Assembly (NCBI GenBank): GCA_015039365.1
Contig: WION01000044.1
Location: 124,001 to 188,000 of the forward strand
Length of the DNA stretch: 64,000 nt
DNA from: Amanita rubescens
Taxonomy: Eukaryota; Basidiomycota; Agaricomycetes; Agaricales; Amanitaceae
Direction of reading: 5' to 3'
Shown: in pieces, positions 27,721 to 37,886 of the stretch
How the letters are laid out: each line of letters starts with the position of its first letter
How positions within the stretch are numbered: the stretch's first letter is position 1
Made by a program: the position numbers and the translations under genes
Notes under the pieces: model-generated
Told to the model about the DNA's origin: nothing
The model's input: the letters and a program-made list of their open reading frames with translations, nothing else
Databases searched by the model: none

Positions 27721-28029
27721 AAATATTCGGTGAAAGACTGGTTGCTCGGTAGAATACCAGAGCCCAGGTTGAAGAAACCACTTCCAAAATTGCCGGTGTC
27801 CTGCTGACATGTGTGTGGCATGAAGGAGAGATGAATTATGTTTTCGGAAAGAAAAAAAAACAGCCCATAATTACCTTGGCACGAGTCACGATTGAAGGGT
27901 CAGCCCAATTCGCCGGCAGATTCTGCATCGCCTTGTGCTTCCTCTCCCACCACAGCTACCTCGCTGTCAACAGAGACATGAAATTGAAAGGTAATTATAA
28001 ATGACACAGCCAGTATATGTCGCTCACCG

Positions 28030-29027
28030 ATGAAAGGAAAAGGAAAGGCCCCGCAGCAGGAGGACGAGAGTGACTCGGATCGGTACTATGAGGATGCGCT
28101 CTCTGACGACATCCTAAACTCCATAGACCTCACCCAGAGTCTCGACACCCTTACAATTTGTAACTCCGAGTCTTTGCCAGTGCCACAGTCAAGTAACCCC
28201 CAGCTCATTGCCTCATCGCAAACTCCCGCAGCTAGCACGTCTGCTATTCAAGCACGTGTTATGTCTACTAGTAGAGAATGCCATGGACGAAGCCTCTGCT
28301 GTGCTAGTCCACGTGCATCGGTGCCATCGTCTCCAATGCCCCGGTACTATCAGGAACACACTTCGAGCAACGCAATACGACACTCACCAAACGTTACTCC
28401 TTCAGCTCAAGCCAGCACGTCTACTACCACTCGTACACACTCCAGGCCCACTACTGGCAGCGTATGTCACAGTGGACAGACTTTGCCCCCATCTCAAGGA
28501 CAGTCATCGAACAATGTTATACAGCGCTTACCCACGCTCCAGAGCGATGGGAAAAAGTGGTACGTCATTTTCAATGGACGTCGAATGGGTATTTTCCCTA
28601 GTTGGCAAGTAAAAAACAATTACCTGCTGCAACAGAACATTGACCGCTCCGTGCCTAGGGGAGCAACATGCATCCATGTATCCGGGTTCGCGCATTGCAA
28701 CCATAAGTCTTATGGGACTTATGGTGCAGCCGCTAAAGCATGGGTGGGCGCGGTCAGAGAAAATACCGTCGGGTTTTCATTTGTGGAACTCTATTGGGCG
28801 GTTACGGTCGGCGTGCAAACAGGAGTCTATAGAGACAGGTGTGTAGGTAAAGCCATCCTTGTATGGTTTCTGATGCGTTCCAAAGAACTGAGGCGATAAT
28901 GGTATCGGGCGGGCGCAGAGACGTGATGGCGTATCTCACTGCATTTGATGACATCCATGCAGCACACGCGTATTTTGTACAGGAGCACATGGCGGGTCGC
29001 ATCGTCACTCTAGTAGCAAGTAGCTAG
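28030..29027 (+). CDS. KDZ-borne protein with RNase H1 N-terminal (viroplasmin-like) domain
   Basis: Start MKGKGKAPQQEDESDSDRYY. The first ~170 residues are low-complexity, Ser/Thr/Pro-rich with an acidic start. A small domain follows: KKWYVIFNGRRMGIFPSW, then VSGFAHCNHKSYGTYGAAAK. This matches the RNase H1 N-terminal fold (KWYVV.G...GI..SW...V.G......K.Y.T...A), which in RNase H1 binds RNA-DNA hybrids. The RNase H catalytic domain is absent. A GC-AG intron (28605-28658, donor GCAAGT) removes 18 codons in frame and keeps the Trp. A second intron (28839-28885) joins VYRDR to TEAIMVSGGRRDVMAYLTAF, ending at TAG 29025-29027. Without splicing the frame stays open to 28899. A role in transposition is inferred only from its place in the element. 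Confidence 0.8.
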
Positions 29028-29800
29028 TAGCACAATTCGGGGAATTGCACTATGTAACGTTGATGCATGGCAAAGATGAGTAAAGTTGGGTAGTGAGCCT
29101 ACTTGTGGGTTCAATAAGTTGCACTAGGGGAGTCCTTGACACTAAAGATGGCGTGATTCCAGACTGAAAGTGAATGAATGGGTTATTCCTGATTAGTAGC
29201 TGTGGGAGGCAAGAGACGAGAATCAGCATTATTGTATACTTGAGTGAGCAAGTCACATAGCGTGTGGAGAAGTTCAATTGGACACCTATGATCCAAACCA
29301 TCGGTACTGGTGTGACAAGCTAGCGTCCAGGAATGAAGCCGACACGTTGGATTACTGCGGCGTTCCACTGCCAAATTTAGCAACCTGATTCAATTGGCAA
29401 GTGATTACCAGATTAACTTGTGTCTCATTCGACGTGATCATCAAACGTCTCACCTCAGTCCGATTTTCCAGTGAGAATGATATCGTTAGGATGACCTGGA
29501 TAGGTGGTATAAGAGTGAGGAATGAGTGGGTATCAGCGTGCGTTCTAAATCTTTGCCGGGATTATGAAAAAAATCTACAAAGTTGATCAGGACAATATAT
29601 ACATCTAGTCCATGCACTGCGCGTCGTGCGAGTACACGCCCATGACTGCACTGTCATCCCACAGACAGTTTTTGTTATCCCTGTTTGCTTGACGACATAT
29701 CCCATGACGCTCAAGGTCATGCATATCTATTGAATCTGATCTTAGTCTATGACACGTGCCATCCTTGTTTGGTAATCCATCAAAAACTGCCGCTGGCCCC
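29028..29800. other. KDZ internal non-coding region
   Basis: 773 bp between the viroplasmin-like gene and the transposase. I see no coding exon or strong repeat. It presumably holds the 3' end of one gene and the promoter or first exon of the other. Confidence 0.4.
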
Positions 29801-32800
29801 ATGGTGCTGAACCAACGCAGCTCAGGAACAAGCCGCCACCTTCGTATTTTCGCCGGTGGTGCTCAAAAGGCTGCAAAAGAGGCCGCTGATCGACTCAAGC
29901 ACCATGTACAAATTGACCCCCGTCGCGTTCTCACTCAGGAATCCATGCGCACCCTCATGAAGGAAGCGCTTCGTGACAAGTCTGAAAAGTCTGAACAGCC
30001 TGAAAGTATGAGTCCCGTTGTTATTAACTGTATGTTTCTAATGGAATATTCATAGATTATGCGGCTGAAAGTGATCCTGATGATTTTCCTGACTACATGA
30101 CAATGGACCTTGACACCATCCTTGACGGCTCTGCTGAGGTTGAAATTAGCAACGCCGGTGGGGAAATGCTCGAAATGGTGAAGGAAGCACTTGGCAAGGG
30201 GAAAAAGAAGAGGTTAGTTGATTCTGCTCATTTTCGAGTTACAATTCTATTATTTTACACTCGTTTCAGCAAGGACCATCGGACACGTACGGATAGGATG
30301 GAACGATGGACCAATGGCTTCAAGGTGCAGATCGAGGGGATAGTAGACTGTTACTTGGAGTGGAGTACTCAAGTTGGGCTGCATGGGCTACACATCGACT
30401 TACCTGAGCCGAGTGCTGAGCAAATTCAAGGTTTTCAGCATCTTGAAGTAATGGATGCATACTGTAAGCTTTTTTTCATCATTGTGAGGCATATATTTAC
30501 TTTTTACGAAGGAACGTATAAGGTCTCTGTACCTATGCTAGAAGGTGACACGAATATTCCGGCGTCACTCGTTCATCAAGGTTTCATCCCTTGTTCTCCT
30601 TTCCGCCCAGCCTTTGCCGTTGCAACCCGCCTCTTGCAAATGTACCATAGGCTGCACGTTCGCTGTCCCCACCTTGCAATACAGCCATTTGTACGGAGTT
30701 TATATGATTTCCATGGGGTATGTCCCACGGTTATCGCCTTTTTTTTCTCTCACATTTTCAGTAGATCCCCTTTACCTCCCATCATAGCCAACAATTCAGT
30801 AACTGCTACGACCTGTATCTGGAAATTCAGCGGACCGTACGGCAACGGGTGGATGCTGCTTTACAACGTGGTCCTAACTGGCGCATGAAGAACACTTGCC
30901 CAGCCTGCACTTACAAACTGAAGGATGAGCTGCAAACGCGGTTTGCGATGCTTATAACGATGGATGGCAATGATTCCCTGAAAAGGGTTATATCGGCCAA
31001 GACGGTTATTTCCGAGGATAGTACTGGTGAGACATTGCGGAGCAGGGTGCCGAATGAATGGATGGATCTTAGGGACGTTGGAAGCGAGTACTTCATCCCT
31101 CGTGATGAAGTTGAACAATGGGAGAAACATGATTCATTGAACTCATTGCACGACGTAAGTAAAGATTTAAACTTGGATTACACTCCTCAATTCATTACAT
31201 CTTTTAGCCTGGGTCCGACAATCCCTGCGCAGCACGGTGGCGAAACATGTCATCACAGCACACATCAAAAATGTGGGGAGTATTTGACGAGTCCGGAATC
31301 TTCGTTGCCCTATGCAGACACGGGTTTGTCTTGGCAGTTACTGATATCGTCTGGAGCGGGGAAAAGTATGTAGAATGATATCCAAATCCATTTTTCTGAC
31401 TGACATTTGTATTTCACAGAGCTAAATACCCACTTTCTATTGTTCATCGGCTATTGGAAAACTTTGGTGACCGGCTCGGCGTCGGCTACGATATAGGATG
31501 CCGTTTCAAGACCATGATTAACAACAGCGCCCTCGGTCCACGTGCCAGGGAGCTTCAGTACACATCTCTTGTCGGAGCTTTCCACGGTCATGCCCACAAC
31601 CGCCTGTGTCAACTATCAAACCTTGTGACGTACATTGATGGACTAGGCCTGGAAGACCTAGAGGGATGCAAGCACTTTTTTTCCAAGTCCAATGCCTTAG
31701 CTTCGCCAACACGCTATGCAAGCGTCTTCCATCGCCGACAACGGATAGCGGAGTATATGAGAGCCACGGACACTTACGATACATATGCAAACCTGAGTAT
31801 GTATTCTTTTACCATAGCGCAACGTTTTACTGACCCCATCAAGGTAAATTTATCGTTGACAACTATCAGCAAGCACTTAATATCCTGGCTGGCGAGGCTG
31901 CGCTTCGAGCATCAATGAAAACGTTCGGCTACAGCGCCTCAACTTTTCCGAAGTGGCTAGAGGAAGAGCGCGCATATCTCCAGAGCTTACCGACTGAACC
32001 CCTGCAAGAGACATATGAAATGGACTACTACATGCACTTGGTTGAGCTCAATAAACTTGAGTAAGTCTTTTTCTTGTTCTGATAACGTTAATAACTCGTG
32101 TTTAGGAAAGCATTATCCGAAAGTCAACCCCAATGGTTTAATAGCACCCCGGATCGTTTGAACATAGGTACACCTGCAAACGAGACCAAGCGGCGACACC
32201 TGCTCGAAAAGCGCGACAAAGCACTTCACGAGGTACAAAACTTAGAGGTTAAGCTCGAAATACGTCAACGATGGATACTAGGCTGTCCTGAATGGGACCG
32301 CGTGAAGGCTATGGTGCAAACGAGAGAATACCAGAAGTGTTTGGATAAGTTAGAAGGGCTTGTCGTTCAACGGATATTTGAGATGACAAAAATGAATATG
32401 TCCCAAGTTGGTAAGTTGCTGTTATACCCTTTTATGCCTTTAACTCATTCATTGATTAGGTTATAAGCTTCGGAAGCACATCGGGATTGCACTGAAGACT
32501 CGCTCACATGCCATCCACACGGCCGTCAACAACTATAACAATGCGGCCAAAGCATTCAATCGGTCAGAGCTTAGCTGGGAGGATGTCATCGAATACGCTT
32601 TCCTTGCGGAATTCGACTTGCTGCGCGATTGCCGTGATGACGTTAGGAAAAAGCCCTGGGCTTCGCCATCCTCCCGTAAGTTATCAGATGAACACTTCAA
32701 GATCCAACGTGCTCACGAGGAAATAACCTGCCTCAACATTGAAATCAAACGACGTCTAATAACATACATGAGGGATGACAAGAAGTTTATCGAGGCAGCG

Positions 32801-33100
32801 GAACGTAAATGTAGGGTATCACATCCTCTCCTTGCACACCAAATCAAGGTTTACCATGAGGAGCGCGCCCGATTCAACTTTGGCCACCTCAAACGTCTCG
32901 CGAAGCTCTCAATTCATCCGGGATTTACGGGATCCCTCAGACCGGGTGCTGCCCTCAGCTGTTCAATACCAGACACATCTCCAAGCCCTCAAACAGTGGA
33001 ATACAGCATCGACGACGATGTTGACAGTGAGCCTGAAGATGATTCAGAGGATATTTTACATGCTGGCGTTAGCGTATTGACCATCACATCTGACATTTAG
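29801..33100 (+). CDS. KDZ-superfamily transposase
   Basis: The first good ATG is 29801 (MVLNQRSSGTSRHLRIFAGG); an upstream exon is possible. Family landmarks in order: TDRMERWTNGFKVQIEGIVD; SVPMLEGDTNIPASLVHQGF and PCSPFRPAFAVATRLLQMYH; the zinc-type CPACTYKL and first catalytic Asp in MDGNDSLKR (30961); NPCAARWRNM; ALCRHGFVL; the second Asp in GVGYDIGC (31485); GAFHGHAHNRLCQLS; and the probable Glu in GLEDLEGCKHFFSKSNALAS (31650). The tail is helical and ends with an acidic stretch, stop by 33100. Introns of 45-60 nt restore frame in most places. At 30472-30519 the expected 48-nt intron would create a TGA at the exon junction, while retention keeps the frame open. So it is nearly, perhaps fully, intact. 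Confidence 0.9.
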
Positions 33101-33165
33101 CTATTTCTACTACACTCCCTTTGTATTACCTGCATATTTAGTGGTAGCAGTGTGCAGAATTGAGC

Positions 33166-33512
33166 GGGCACGATGTTAATGATGTTCGGCGGCGGCGCAC
33201 GCTGCGTGGGAAACGCGCCTTCCAAGACGGGCAGGTATCTCCCCAAAAGTCCAAATTTAATGCAGGATTATAGACGGGTTAATGGAATACAGGCTAATTA
33301 GAAAGGGCTTTATTGCTGGGCCCGCTAAATTACTCTAATTAGATGTCCTAAGAATAGAGTAGCTGGGGATAACCCGGGAAGTTGAGATTTTATTGCAGGA
33401 TTAAGGGAAATTTATAGAAGGAGGCTGAGAGAGCTGCTAAGAGCCCTAATTAGACGGGACGGTGATGTGCACGTCCCAGCTAATAAGAGGGCTATTTTGG
33501 GCAGGACAGGTG
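33166..33512 (-). repeat. KDZ right terminal inverted repeat
   Basis: Reverse complement of the left repeat, ending GGGCAGGACAGGTG, immediately followed by the target duplicate AGTTCATC. It begins 65 bp downstream of the transposase stop codon. Confidence 0.9.
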
Positions 33513-33520
33513 AGTTCATC

Positions 33521-33775
33521 ACCAGGTCCGTGATAGCCGAGGGTTTAGTGTGGGAGACGTGATGTAACACATCACGCACGTCGAATTTCGATGCGCCTCT
33601 TGTCTACATGGTGTAGTTACATTGTATTTGACACAAAATGTATTGTACAATAAATATAATACATTGGGTGCGGGCAGCAGCGGGGTGGGCGCAGTAAATT
33701 GACCGTGTGATGTGACATCACACATCACACACATCATGCTTCGTTTGGACTCTGTGCATCTAGCTTCCTGTCATC
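33521..33775. promoter_or_regulatory. Upstream region of the Harbinger-like gene
   Basis: No coding sequence. It has repeated GTGATGT and CATCAC words with short palindromes (33557-33575, 33703-33735) that could be remnants of a transposon end or promoter. A clear TIR was not found. Confidence 0.35.
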
Positions 33776-35111
33776 ATGCCCACTGCTTTCCGCACCAAAC
33801 ACGAGATACAAGAGCTGCTCATCCTTGCAGCTGTCCAGTCAAATGTCATTGCTGCCACTCAAGCACTTCAGACTACCCTTGATGATAAAATGATGAGTTC
33901 TGATCAGAGTTTGGCAGATACCAGTGCCAACTCTGATTCTGATTCAAATGAAGGCTCAGAATTTGATGATGATGTGCACTACCAGTCCATGCTACTTTCT
34001 GGGTCTTCATTGCTTGGTCTTGCTGGATCATTGTCAGGTGATAGCTCACGAGGGCAATATGATCAATTTGAGAAATGTCACCAGTTATTTGACATTGCTC
34101 TTCAATGGCCTGATAGGCATTTTTGTCATAAGTTTAGGTAAACCAATTCAACATTGACAAGTTAAATGTCTGACTATTGTATAAGAGTTGGGTGTCATAC
34201 ATTTGACACACTTGTCCAACTTCTGGAACAAAACCCTAAGTTGTTCCAATCCACTGGCAGAAAGCCTCAGCGCCCTGTACGCTATCAATTAGCCTGCTTC
34301 TTGATCAGATATGGGATCCAGGGCTCTGATTCACTCCAGCCAGCCTATGACTTGGGTATTGGGATTGGCTCTGTTTTTCTCTATTGTCAATGTATTTCAA
34401 AGGCCCTAAGGCAACTAGGCCCATCTACCCTCAGCTGGGGAAATGTAGGAAGGCAACAAGAGGTGTCTGACTACATTCTGGAGCACTTTGGTTTCCCTGA
34501 TTGTCTTGGTGCCCTTGATGGTACCCTCATTTGACTAGTCAGGGAGCCAAAGGACAATGGTAATGTTTATTATTGTAGAAAAAAGTTTCCTGCAGTGAGT
34601 TGCCCCTTGCATACATATCTATGTTACTACTATTGGATTAATTTGTTAGATCAATGTTCAGGGGATTGTTGATCATGAAAAGAGATTTATTGCCCATGAA
34701 TTGGGGTGGCCTGGGTTCTGTTCCTGATGTCACAGTCTGGAAGTCATCCTATGTCTACAAGCACAGGGCAACTTACTTTAAGGAAGGAAAGTATGTGATG
34801 GCTGATAAAGGTAAGTATATATTATTTATAGATGATGTGTAAACTAATGCCAGATCTCAGGATATCCATCTTCACCATATGTCTTGCGCCCTTTTACAGA
34901 GCCAGATCTTGACAGATACAAAGATCAGCCTGTGGAGAAACAATGCCATCGCCACTTCAATAATCATCTCTCATCATTTCATACACATGTTGAGCATGCC
35001 TTTGGGATGCTGAAGGGTTGTTTTCCTGCCCTCAAAGGCCTCAGCCCTGCTGAAAACATGAAAGACACATAGAGATGTGGCAGTACTGATGGCAGTGATC
35101 CACAACATTTG
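33776..35111 (+). pseudogene. PIF/Harbinger-type transposase, decayed
   Basis: Start MPTAFRTKHEIQELLILAAV. An intron of about 48 nt after FCHKFR joins to VGCHTFDTLVQLLEQNPK and GRKPQRPVRYQLACFLIRYG. The DDE_Tnp_4 pattern is clear: first Asp in CLGALDGTLI (34516), NVQGIVDHEKRFIAH, second Asp in GSVPDVTVW, and Glu in HTHVEHAFGMLKGCFPALKG. Defects: an in-frame TGA at 34532 right after GALDGTLI (Arg is usual there, so CGA to TGA is likely) and a one-base frameshift near 34707 (GWPGF versus GSVPDV). A truncated C-terminus runs into an LTR at 35112. No matching TIRs or second Harbinger gene were found. Confidence 0.85.
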
Positions 35112-35389
35112 TGTTATGTTTGTTTGTTCACAGCTAAGTCAAGCTCAGCTGGTACCGTAGGTTCCGCAAGGGAGTTCCAGCACTTAAGAACGTTCAAGTG
35201 TATGAGCGGTTTATCAATTAAGTCCTCAAGGGAGCTTAAGTGATAAGAGTACAGATTTGACTGTTAAAACTAGACTAAGGTCTAGTTGTATATTTGTGTG
35301 TCTTTTATATAGTAGTACAAGGTACATATGCAAATATGGTAAGTGGAATGCATGTGATAAAAGAACAGTTAACATGTGAAAATAGTCAT
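35112..35389 (-). repeat. Old LTR, left part (split)
   Basis: Diverged relative of the neighbouring LTRs in minus orientation, starting TGTTATGTTTG and including GTAGGTTCCGCAAGGGAGTTCC and TTAAAACTAGACTAAGG. It continues at 46628-46672 (GCATGTGATAAAAG...GACGAATG), the next part of the same LTR. The gap is filled by a MITE and Ty3 element 1. Confidence 0.75.
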
Positions 35390-35392
35390 TAG

Positions 35393-35692
35393 TGTTACGT
35401 TTGTCCATTCACTGATAAGTCAAGCCTATCAGGCACCGTAGGTTCCTCAAGGGAGTTCCGGCACTTAAGAACGTTCAAAGAATAGAGGTGTTATCGGATA
35501 AGTCCTCAAGGGAGCTTAGACGATAACGAGACAGATTTTGACTGTTAAAACTAGACTGAGGTCTAGTCGTATATTTGCGTAGTTTATATAGTACAAGGTA
35601 TATACGCAAATATAGTAAGTAGGACTGCATGTGATAATGAAACGGTTTACATGTGATAAAATGGAATAGCATATGATAAACAATGAATGTGG
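35393..35692 (-). repeat. 3' LTR of element 1, truncated
   Basis: 300 bp of the LTR, from TGTTACG at 35393 to GAATG at about 35692. The remaining ~110 bp, the polypurine tract and the end of ORF3's downstream region are deleted, joining LTR sequence directly to the GCGATGCC segment of the interior. Confidence 0.85.
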
Positions 35693-35933
35693 CATCGCTG
35701 TCGTAGGTGTAAGAGTCTTCATTTCCTTGCCAGGGATGACGGCAATTATCAGTAAGTCGTTCTTGAAGAGTTGGTTGCTCTTCTCGTGTATTCGAGGCGG
35801 TCATAGTAGCAACGGGTCGTGTCGGCTGTCCTCGTGTAGATTGACCTCGGCGATTTCCAAGGTTTCGTTGTGATGGTGGGGGTCCGGTAGTAGTAGTGGT
35901 GAAGCGGTTGCTGGGGGGGCGAGTATTTGTTCC

Positions 35934-37886
35934 TCATCGTCTTCTAGCAATAAGGGGAGAGGGTTCGCCTTGTTTGAGTTGAGCGGAATCAATACTAGTA
36001 ACGGGCGACGCAGTAGTAACACATTGTTCAAGAATTTGTTCAAATGGTGTGGGCGGTGGCTGCGTTATAGCATCCGGGTAAGTGGGAGGAGGGGTCTCTT
36101 CATGCATCAGGCCTTGACGTATTTCTCGTTGTCTATGATGTTTGGTAGTATGATGTGGGCCTCCGCACATGTAACAGCCTTGAGTTCCAGGAATATCTTC
36201 TCCATCAAAGGCTAGGTTATTTGGTTCGAACGATACTAGTCGTTCAGCTGAGGGATTGGGTCCGTGCAGATGGAAGATGGTGCGGCATGTTGGGTTCTCG
36301 GGAATAGGGACATCGCATCCTTCAATAGTATGCCCTGTCTGAAGTGTGATGACGGCGGCGTCTTGGTATTTGTTGCTGTTGTTGGGCCTGTGAGGGTTGC
36401 GATCATTCCTCCATACAAGATTGTTAATCGTCGTTTGCAGTTGTCGTAGTATAGTTATATCCCAACCATCGGGAGTCAACATTGGATTGAGACGGTCGTT
36501 GAGTTGTCGAATACGTTCGAGGGTAGCGATGACAGGAGTACGGGGAAATACAGGGCGTCCATGCATCCAGGCCATTCCAGTGTCTAAAGCGGGTTGTCGC
36601 GTTGGTTGGATGAAGTGGTGTCGGTGTCCAGCAGTGGTAAGATGGATGGCTTCTTCGAGGTATACGTCTCCTCGTAGGTCACAGAACCAATGGATATTGT
36701 TCCAGATCATCAGGGTGATCCAACGGTTATGGTGCGGTTCTCGGAACCGGCGGGTAAGATTAATGATGACGTTAATGAGGGCCATCAAGTCGGGGCGAAC
36801 ATATCTATTCAAGATGAACAGGTAGTTGTTGGCAAAAGTCCAGGACGTAAATAGCATCCAGATTTGGTAAAAGGCTCGTCGAATCATCGAATCGATGAAG
36901 GAAGGGATGGCTTAATGCATCAAAATGACGTCTACAGCAGGAATGTTAGGTGCAGGTACATTGAAGTTATCGTCAAGGGTGGAGGCGTGTTGAAATAAGA
37001 ACCTAGGAATAGGTCCTTCAGCAGGGAGTCTAGGCGTCGGGCTCGTAGATCGAGCATGGGTTTCCCTCATTAAATCCAATGGGGTATAGAGGGGCCTTGG
37101 CGATGGGGTGTCTTCTGGGAAGACGATAGGGATTGAAATGGGGTTGACGAGTCTTTCATTAATTTCGTCATTGGCGATGGCGTTAGCGGTGACAATATCG
37201 AGTTCGGCGGTAACAGCATTGGCAGCGGCAGAAATGGCGGCAGCTGTAGCGGCATTGGTGGCGGCAACAGCTCTTGCTCTTTCAAAATAGTTGTTGACAA
37301 GTTCTTCGTCGATAGGGGGAATCCCCACGGTAAAGGCGGTGGTATTGAACATGAGTAATCCTTCTCTCATGATTCGGATATCAGCAGGGGTAGTGTCGGG
37401 ATGTGGTCCACATGCATAGGTGATAACCAGTTGATCTCTGGTTGCAAATACTTGAGCTACCATTTCCTGTATTTCAGGTGGCACAGGGGTGTCAGGGAGA
37501 ATAGCGTTCCCCATAGCTGTAATGCTTCGCATTAGCTCTTCTATTGTAGAAGTGTTTGATGGTGGGAAGGTATAAGATGAATTAGAAGATAAAGAATCTT
37601 CATCTCGTGGCATGAATTCCTCGTCAGAGGGGATTATAGGGAACCATTCTGTAGCGATGGATGTGCAATGTAACATACAGGTAGGAGGAGGAATTGGCAA
37701 TGGTGCAGGTGATTCCTCTCCAGAAGGGGTTGGAGGGACGGTTTCCTCGACGACTGTTGAAGCGGCTGGGGTATCAGCGGCAAGGGGGTTATTAATAGGG
37801 GAGGACATGGTTTCAAGAGCAGCGTTTTCGTTGTTTACGAGTAGTGGGGATGATTGCTGTGATTCCATGTTGTTCCTTATATTCAT
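35934..37886 (-). pseudogene. Third ORF (ORF3) of element 1, downstream of the chromodomain
   Basis: In-frame ATGs are at 37886 and 37868 (MESQQSSPLLVNNENAALET), overlapping the pol end by about 50-70 nt in another frame. The reading frame continues about 650 codons to 35934, with one TAA at 36912-36914 where element 2 has TAC. The N-terminal third is Ser/Pro/Thr- and Ala-rich. The middle is a conserved, Trp- and Arg-rich globular-looking region (RRAFYQIWMLFTSWTFANNY, NRWITLMIWNNIHWFCDLRG). The C-terminal third has a zinc-knuckle-like C-X2-C-X4-H-X4-H motif (CYMCGGPHHTTKHH). I do not recognise the family. Presence in both elements argues for a real retroelement protein. Confidence 0.7.

Larger units (their letters stand above)
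22911..27928 (-). pseudogene. KDZ companion gene, disrupted by a transposon in an exon
   Basis: The likely start is MQNLPANWADPSIVTRAK at 27928, spliced to QDTGNFGSGFFNLGS. The exon is then cut by a 2,763-bp element (24950-27712) with an 8-bp target duplication. Ignoring the element and one duplicate, the frame continues exactly (SFTEYFND to STIDEAFIDSLDP). Next come a charged coiled-coil-like segment (24240-24400, LTDAEKATMKVHKTCLQAKR), a central region (SIIEMHHVRLVGWPEDIAFG) and a very acidic C-terminal tail (DDEDYDEDNN, stop 22911-22913). I have an impression of similar proteins being common in mushroom genomes, but I know of no assigned activity. It is divergent from the 28030 gene, with 101 bp between starts. 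DNA binding or a transposition-helper role is only inference from location. Confidence 0.78.
22451..33520. mobile_element. KDZ-family DNA transposon, 11,054 bp, with 8-bp target duplication
   Basis: The element spans 22459-33512, begins CACCTGTCCTGCCC and ends with the exact reverse complement. Terminal inverted repeats of about 347 bp (22459-22805 and 33166-33512) differ at only about a dozen positions by eye. The direct duplication AGTTCATC lies at 22451-22458 and 33513-33520; an 8-bp duplication fits what is reported for Zisupton-like elements. Inside are a KDZ transposase (29801-33100, +), an RNase H1-N-domain gene (28030-29027, +) and a companion gene (22911-27928, -). The element would be about 8.3 kb without the nested 2,763-bp insertion at 24950-27712. 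Perfect target duplication and near-identical ends suggest recent movement. Confidence 0.9.

Noticed and set aside
36264..37290. Plus-strand frames of 60-142 residues across ORF3 and pol of element 1
   Set aside because: They are antisense shadows of the minus-strand retroelement genes.
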